A stretch of 64,000 bases of DNA from positions 1-64,000 of the forward strand of contig JACCGJ010019040.1 of assembly GCA_013407085.1 (NCBI GenBank), given 5' to 3'. Under the pieces are notes generated by a model that saw nothing but the letters and a program-made list of their open reading frames with translations, did not search any database and had not been told where the DNA came from. Made by a program: the position numbers and the translations under genes. Origin of the DNA: Atriophallophorus winterbourni (Eukaryota; Platyhelminthes; Trematoda; Plagiorchiida; Microphallidae). Numbering within the stretch: the stretch's first letter is position 1; each line of letters begins with the position of its first letter. Of the stretch, positions 57,852-64,000 are shown one piece after another.

Positions 57852-60520
57852 ATGATGATCACAAATGCCCACGAAAGAATGAGGAAATACAAAGCAATAA
57901 TAAATGAAGAACAAGCGAGGTTCGACATCCACATTGGGCAGCAACTAGCAGATGACCTGGAGAAAGCAATTAAGATAATAACGAGCCGAGCAAAAATGAA
58001 GACGCGAAGAACACTTGACCTGAAATCGCACAGGCTTACACCTAGTCTTGGTGAGAAACCTTTCAACAAAGCAACTGTCAACGAGTAACAAGCGGGTGCT
58101 TGCGAACGGACCGAACTTTATATAGGGTTCTTACAAAGAACCACAATGTTCAAATACAGAATCACAAAGTGATTCTTGGTCAAGCGCTCGATGCGCATAT
58201 AAAAGACCAATGTATTGTGGTGCTCACATCCCCATCCCTTACACACCACTACAGCTTTCTCGTTGTTTGATGTCATCAGGTGGAGACAGAAAAATTAGGT
58301 TCAGTGAGCCTTGAAACAGTGGAAAAGCGGTAAACAAAGTTAAACTTGTATGCAACTGTTATATAGGGTTCTTACAAGGAACCACGATGACGAAATACAG
58401 AAGTGATTCCTAGTCAAGCAGTCGAAGCGTATACAATACATTGGTCTTTTATATGCGCCTCGAGCTCTTGACCAGGAATCACTTTGTGATTCTGTATTTC
58501 GTCTTCGTGGTTCTTTGTAAGAACCCTATATAACAGTGGCATACAAGTTTAACTTTGTTTACCGCTTTTCCACTGTTTCAAGGCTCACTGAACCTGATCT
58601 TACTGTCTCCACCTGATGACGGCAAACAGCGAGAAAGCGGTAGTGGTGTGTAAGGGATGGGGACGTGAGCACGATAATACATTGGACTGAACTTTAATCA
58701 TCGGGATGCCGATGCAAGTGAATTCTCAACATGTCTGGAAGTTATCATGAAATCTCAAAATGTGGATCAGGAAAAAAGTAAAAATATTCGACAAAAAACA
58801 TTCCCCCATTACGGAGAAACCTTAGAAAACTTCAAGTTTAGATATGAAAACCTAAAAGTGATCAAACATTTCAAAATGACCAGAACATAGTCATTTTAAC
58901 ACAGACAAAGTAAGAATGAAGGTAGTTATGAATAAAGCTGATTACATCGAGAAAGCTGAAGAACAGTTGCGTGGCACGACCAAAATCAACAGGTTAGTTA
59001 CATAAAATAAAACGAATAGAGAACAAGATTAACGATACTCTCAAGAGACAGCAATTCAAGGCACTGATTACCAGTGCTAAATATTTCCGAATGAAACTAG
59101 AAGATTCTTTAACTCTTTGATTCTAAGGTATACCAAAGGTACGCAAATAAGGTATCCCACTACGTCTAGTCGTCTTACTGCTCGGAACACCTACTCACAG
59201 ATTGTCAAAAGAATTACGAAGAATACTATTATATAGCGTCAGAGACTCCAGTCATTTCATAAAAGAAGAATATCTCAAGAACTGCAGAACGTGAAGATAA
59301 CTGATGACGTGCTGATGGTCTCCTTCGATTTCGCCACCGTGATATGTCGATTGACATCACAATCGCCAAACAAACAATTTCATCGCTACTAACGAAACAA
59401 GAAAATACTTATGGCGGAAATCAAATCTCCCATGAAAAACTAATGACAATCATTGATTTTTGTCTCCACACTCGTTTTAATTCAATGGAAAATTGTACGA
59501 GCAGATCAAATTAACTTCAATTGGGTCGCCCATCTCTGGACTGATAGCGAAAGCAGTAATGCAGAGGTTTGAACGCATTGCCATTCGTCTAATTGAACCG
59601 AGACTCTTGGTACGCTACGTGTGATGCCACCTTCGTCATAATCAAGATATCGCAAAACGAATACGCTCACGAACTACTGAATTGTGTCTTCATAGGAATA
59701 AATTTTACAAGATAAACATAAACTAATAAGTGCCGGCCATTCTTGGATATCTTTGTCACAAAAAGCGGAACAGGATCCCTTCTGACAATCAACTTCCAAG
59801 AGCCTACCAATACCAACCAAATACTCAACGTCAATAGCAAGCATTCGATTGCACACAAAAGGATCTGTGTAATAACGTTATTCAACCTAACGCATATGCA
59901 TTGGAACACCCCTGAAACGCTGGTGGAGGAATAAAGACAACTTTTCAAGGTCCTCAAGAAAAACGGTTACCCGAAAAACTTCATAATGAGATACAAATCG
60001 CCAAGAAACGTCTTTACGGAACATCCGAATTCACAGGTCATAAAACCTCTGCCATACATTGCGAACGTTTCGGAAATCGCTGCAAAATTACTGCGACCAC
60101 TTGGGATCAAAGTAGTTCACAGATTTACGCGAACACTACGCAACCATTTGTGCAATTTAAAGATGGATTAAATCAGGAAGTCAAAACAAACGTGGAATTT
60201 AAAGTCCCATGCGCAAAATGTGAAGAGCATAACGTGTGACAAACCTTGGAGAAAATTGGGTACCAGGCTAAATAAACACTAATCGGCGGTGAGGAGGCAC
60301 GATTATAAATCCATACTGACCATTCGCGCTGACCAAGAAGGGCATCACTTCAACTGGAATTAAACCCAAGGCATTGCCAGGGGACGCACAAGTTACATAC
60401 AGGAATTCCTCGAAGCGTGGTACTTCACAGCGCAATCATTAAATCAATACGTTAAATCGAACGTGTGTACCAACGAGGAACCAAACATTGAGCCGTGCGA
60501 TTTTGAGAAGAACCAATAAC
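57852..60520 (+). pseudogene. Penelope-like element (RT and GIY-YIG), decayed
   Basis: N-terminal part at 57852-58117 (LADDLEKAI, then a frameshift and LANGPNF), interrupted by the foldback. It resumes NHRDADASEF at 58697, then MNKADYIEKAEEQLRGTTK (58928-58985). RT: a SFDFATV-like motif near 59322; SPISGLIAEAVMQRFERI across a frameshift near 59530; DIFVTKSGTGSLLTINFQ and EPTNTNQILNVNSKHSIAHK (59743-59860). Then LPYIANVSEIAAKLLRPLGI (60050-60110). A broken GIY-YIG end follows (CAKCEEHNV near 60210; FLEAWYFTAQSLNQ near 60410). Stops throughout. The order RT then GIY-YIG identifies a Penelope-like element. Confidence 0.87.
58121..58689. mobile_element. Foldback element (repeat A) in the Penelope copy
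   Basis: Flanked by a perfect 8-bp duplication GAACTTTA (58113-58120 and 58690-58697). Structure: Y segment 58121-58203, X segment 58204-58362, second Y 58363-58440, then Y and X inverted to 58689. X carries catcaggtggagacag, aggttcagtgagccttgaaa and acttgtatgc. Y carries gggttcttacaaagaaccac, aatcacaaagtgattc and a catataaaagacc word. No coding capacity. Confidence 0.88.
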
Positions 60521-61687
60521 GAGGAAAAAAGCCAAACGACCAGTGTATAAATATCAGAATACTCAACGGTACGATCACTTTGCAAGAAGCTTAGCTGACG
60601 ATGTGATATAGATTGATGACGAAAAGACCTACTGCTGCAATACCAGCTCAGCAAACACAAAACACCTAACATCAAACCCCAAGCTACGAGTATTCACGTC
60701 AATATCAAACAGTTTAATACCAGTTTGTAGCAGTTTACCGCCAGGGATAATCTGAAATTAACATGCGCGTGTGCTGAATTATTCACTTTGAATATTCTGT
60801 GTAACTCACGTAATGCAAAATTTTAAAATAAATTTGGTGAGTGAGTGTTACTTGAATTTTGATCAGAAAGATTGCAACTTGATTTTCAACTAGAAGTCAG
60901 CGATAAGCCAACATGTCATTCTGTCAACCTGTCGAAGATTTGGATAGTAGAAAAAGCTTGCAATGAAAGCTTGCTATATCTATTTTCCCTATTGTGTTTC
61001 ATATTTAGAGAAATTTGTTTGTCAAATATTGCATTGAATCGGTTTTCAACTTTGCACCACACACGATGTGATTGTACAAGAATATTTGTGCTTCACTTGA
61101 ATTTTTTGAACATATCATTTATCAACATTCTGGCAATATAGACGAAACTAGTTCAAAAAGGAAGTTCGTACACTTTCCCGGGAAGTCCACAAACAGCAGG
61201 ATAGTAACAAAGATGGCTCAACACGGTCAATAAATGTTCTAATTTTGACGCAGGTTGAGTTTTTTTTCGAGACCCAAAGGCTCATAAGGAAAGTGACCGC
61301 AGGAAGGTCAACAACAAACTCCGTGCTTCAGGCATGCGCCCTACTACTCAGATGAATTAAGCTCACCGTGTTGGTAAATAGAGAGTTGGCCCAAACGATG
61401 CATCTCTCAGATCGATGCGGCCAATTTTAATCGAATTCGCAAAGCAGTGCAATCGCGACTACTTTCTCTCAAAAGCTGCCAAACTTCACCTTGTTGTGGG
61501 CAAGTGGTTGGTGTAAACGGGCACCCCACCCCACAAAACATTTCTAGCGTTATTAAAGGTAGAATGTCAAAGTAAGGTGTAAATCGTAGCACATCTTATT
61601 CGTTTACGAGGCGGAACACATTAAATAACAGCGGTGTGACAGTGACACTACGTCAAGAAAATTGTACTTCAACATTGAAGAGCGCCA
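60521..61687. other. Spacer, no gene recognised
   Basis: Short frames at 60872-61141 (+) and 61592-61407 (-) carry no domain. No repeat partner found in the window. Confidence 0.4.
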
Positions 61688-62049
61688 CCGTGATTCACGT
61701 CATACACGCAGCCACTCAGCGACACTGCAAATTCTCCACTCCCGTATCAGCTGTCGCCGATATTTTTATTGTGTACGTGTCTGTTTTCTTTGGAATTCCC
61801 TACCCGAAACTCTTGTCATCTCTCCCAGCATCGGAACGTTTATTCGAAATTTGGATACTTATTTGTTGCATAACGATTTGACGACACCTGCGTATTGATT
61901 CATGGTAACTATACAACTTGACTATACTTGACATTACATGTTTATTACATACCTATTTCCTGAATGTATATTTACTATGATATGGTAATTGTGAAGCTAT
62001 GTGCTTTTTGTGACCATAAATTCTTGAATCTTGAATCTTGAATCTTGAA
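61688..62049 (+). mobile_element. CR1/Jockey-like LINE 3' end, severely truncated
   Basis: Begins within the last 70 codons of ORF2 (HTRSHSATLQILHSRISCRR; VCFLWNSLPET) and ends in four CTTGAAT-type units. It differs from 43085-43440 at only a handful of positions. Confidence 0.92.
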
Positions 62050-62271
62050 AAGGAAGAACCGTGGTTGTGCTACGATGACTCGGACTACGAAGATGAAACT
62101 GAATGCCAAGTGTTGTAATCCTTTACAGAAACGAATGCTGCTGGAATACGGTACGTGTTCCGAATTGATTTTCCATATTCCTCTATTTTCTATACGCTAC
62201 ATACCGGAACTGATATATTTGTGATCATATATAAAAAATTAAAATCTCCCTATCACTATATTTTTTATTCG

Positions 62272-62990
62272 ATGCATCCTAAAACATCTATCTATCACCG
62301 CATCAAAATTCGTTAAAGTCCTTAAAGAAGTAAATTCACCATGAGGTTAGATATCAACATTTGAAGAAACAATATGCACTGAAATTAATCAGAGAGAATC
62401 TCGTTCTAAGAATATCATTCTACTTAATGTAACTGATAACTATCCTTTAAATGACTTGAAAAGATGTATTATCACATCATATTGCATTCCGGCAGGTTGT
62501 GCAGATTGTGTCCGCTTAGGCAAAAACAGCATGAAACATTAAACCCCGAATCTTATAAAATTCCCTGCAAATTTTTCGCGTAATATTTATTAGAGAATAA
62601 AAATATTTTTAAATCCATATCTCGGTTTTCCAATCTCACTATGAAACCTCACCTGAATGCAAGAAGAAGCGTAAAACTATTAATTTTACCGCTAAACTAA
62701 TCATTTCTGACAATACTTAGAGCATGCAGTTTGTTTCATCCGTAATTATACGCCTATAAGTAGTCAAGCTTTAACACCTTTAGCATCACACGACATGATA
62801 CACAGAACACCACAGGCCTCTGAGCATTCATTACGCTTTCCTCCATTTAGACAGACACTGGCTCTTCCTTCAAACCCAAACCCATTTACAAACAAAGTAG
62901 TCAGTAAGACCCTAAACCACCAAGTAACGTTTGTCTATAAAAACAATAGGAGCACACACGATGTCAGTTACCGTAACCAACTACAATAAC
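62272..62990 (+). pseudogene. LINE ORF1-like remnant
   Basis: Starts MHPKTSIYHRIKIR, the same opening as 57154 (-), then a stop. Later frames read RESRSKNIILLNVTDNYPLN and CIPAGCADCVRLGKN (62390-62530), which resemble the RRM-like segment of LINE ORF1 proteins (KNIIL..., VRLG). A last open frame, 62795-62989, has no known domain. Broken by several stops. Confidence 0.5.
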
Positions 62991-63639
62991 GCCCTTTACA
63001 GCCTAACCATTCTCGCATTGACCAAGACTAGCATTGCATGAATTATTTCACAGACCTTTCCGGATGCATCGAGTAAGAGTAAGCGCACAACAAAAAATAC
63101 ATAATAGCTTGATCAGTAATGTTATATATCAGAAAATTGGCTTCCATTTGACCGGATCGTAAACGAAAAATAGATGCGCAGAGAGCTGAAAATGTGCTTG
63201 TGATATGCTGTGATTGTCGAATGGGAGAAACTTTACTTTCAAAAAGATCGCTCATAATGGCGTATTAAGAGAGTATTTCCAAAATATGCAAAAAATGGAA
63301 TTATCAAAAATGGCAAAAAATGCGGTTTCTCGGTTTCATCAATTATGTAGTTGAACAAAAATAAGTCTGCACAACAAATTCTTCCATCATCAATTCACAT
63401 GTATACACGACTGGGTTCTGTACGAATCAATCAATTAATCACATCTCCGAAAGAATATGGGCACTCATTTCGACTTGGTCGTCTATCGCCCCTTGTTACT
63501 GATATTGATACTAATACTAAACTAGTCACCAGTTGAAGAGGTCCTGCAACTTTGGTAGCAAGGACATCGTCCTACTACAAACTAAGGCAATAAATCTGAT
63601 TTGGTAATCATACGAATAAGAACGTATTGTAGAAATCTG
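62991..63639. other. Spacer, no gene recognised
   Basis: Could hide decayed LINE endonuclease sequence between the ORF1-like piece and the ORF2 piece that follows, but I find no motif. The frame 63351-63536 is not recognised. Confidence 0.35.
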
Positions 63640-64000
63640 GTGTGAATATTATAAGAGGGCAACTTTTACAACTACGGGAATGTTTTGCTTCGCTAAAACC
63701 ACAGAGAACTCGACAAAAATCCCACTGGTGGAGTGCGTCTTTTCGTAGATCTATCAGATGGTGTGACCGTAGCTGGAGTATATACAATTTCTCTAGAACT
63801 CACAAATCTAAACTGCAGTACACACAGACCAAAATTTCAGTTGTTGCGCTGCTAAGGAAGGCTAAACGGGAATTGGAATCTGGACTCGCCAAAATAGCCA
63901 AGATTAAGTTAAAAGCTTTAAATCTTTATGTTCAATCTAAACGATATTCAAGAGAAGAAATAGGAACGTTGTTGCTGGATGATGTCAACTTGGCTCTGAT
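63640..64000 (+). pseudogene. LINE ORF2 linker between EN and RT, runs off the window
   Basis: Across two frames the sequence reads KSHWWSAFFR, then RTHKSKLQYTQTKISVVALL, RKAKRELESGLAKIAKIKLK and LNLYVQSKRYSREEIGTLLL to the window end. This is the basic stretch that links endonuclease and RT in CR1/Jockey-like LINEs. The RT would lie beyond 64000. Confidence 0.7.

Noticed and set aside
58121..58689. 58-kb palindrome as an origin or a CRISPR-like hairpin array
   Set aside because: The perfect 8-bp flanking duplication and repair of the Penelope frame on removal show it is a transposed element.
1..64000. CRISPR arrays, bacterial operons, rRNA or tRNA genes
   Set aside because: No regularly spaced repeats, no operon packing, and no cloverleaf with A and B boxes noticed by eye; a tRNA or rRNA scan was not possible.

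Overview
This is a repeat-choked stretch of an animal nuclear genome, most probably a flatworm and within that a trematode. The reasons: a spliced gene whose first two introns are only 46 and 29 nt; dense LINE, Gypsy and Penelope-like relics; LINE copies ending in short-unit tails such as (CTTGAAT)n; AT-rich spacer DNA; no operons, ribosome binding sites or bacterial gene packing. The species cannot be named from the sequence.

The only convincing host gene is a complete DyP-type (dye-decolorizing) heme peroxidase on the + strand, spread over 16.3 kb (11339-27636) in eight exons. All seven junctions are GT-AG and keep phase. They give a 373-residue protein with the GXXDG motif (G203-F-I-D206-G207), a proximal His (H273), a distal Arg (R293) and an N-terminus that looks like a mitochondrial presequence. 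Its five large introns hold Gypsy, LINE and short palindromic repeat copies. A poly(A) signal lies about 160 nt past the stop.

Layout. 1-2165: end of a decayed Gypsy pol (+). 2166-7375: no gene seen. 7376-9845: decayed Gypsy (-). 9920-11128: two LINE 3' ends (+). 11339-27636: the DyP gene, with a Gypsy pol (-) at 13840-15975 ending about 30 nt before exon 4. 27840-35440: small repeats, LINE 3' ends, a Penelope GIY-YIG fragment and AT microsatellites. 35989-38740: a nearly full EN-RT LINE (-). 39640-42200: Gypsy gag-protease-RT (-). 42205-43440: 5'-truncated LINE (+). 43441-50160: spacer with palindromic repeats. 50165-52620: Gypsy (+). 52750-56870: an RTE/CFDP2-like LINE split by a CR1/Jockey-like LINE with an uninterrupted 936-codon EN-RT ORF. 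57852-60520: a Penelope-like element split by a 569-bp foldback element with a perfect 8-bp target duplication. 61688-64000: further LINE pieces.

The elements do not form a pathway with the host gene. They are the substrate in which the DyP gene has expanded. Established knowledge says trematodes lack catalase, so a mitochondrial DyP could act in hydroperoxide removal; that role is inference.
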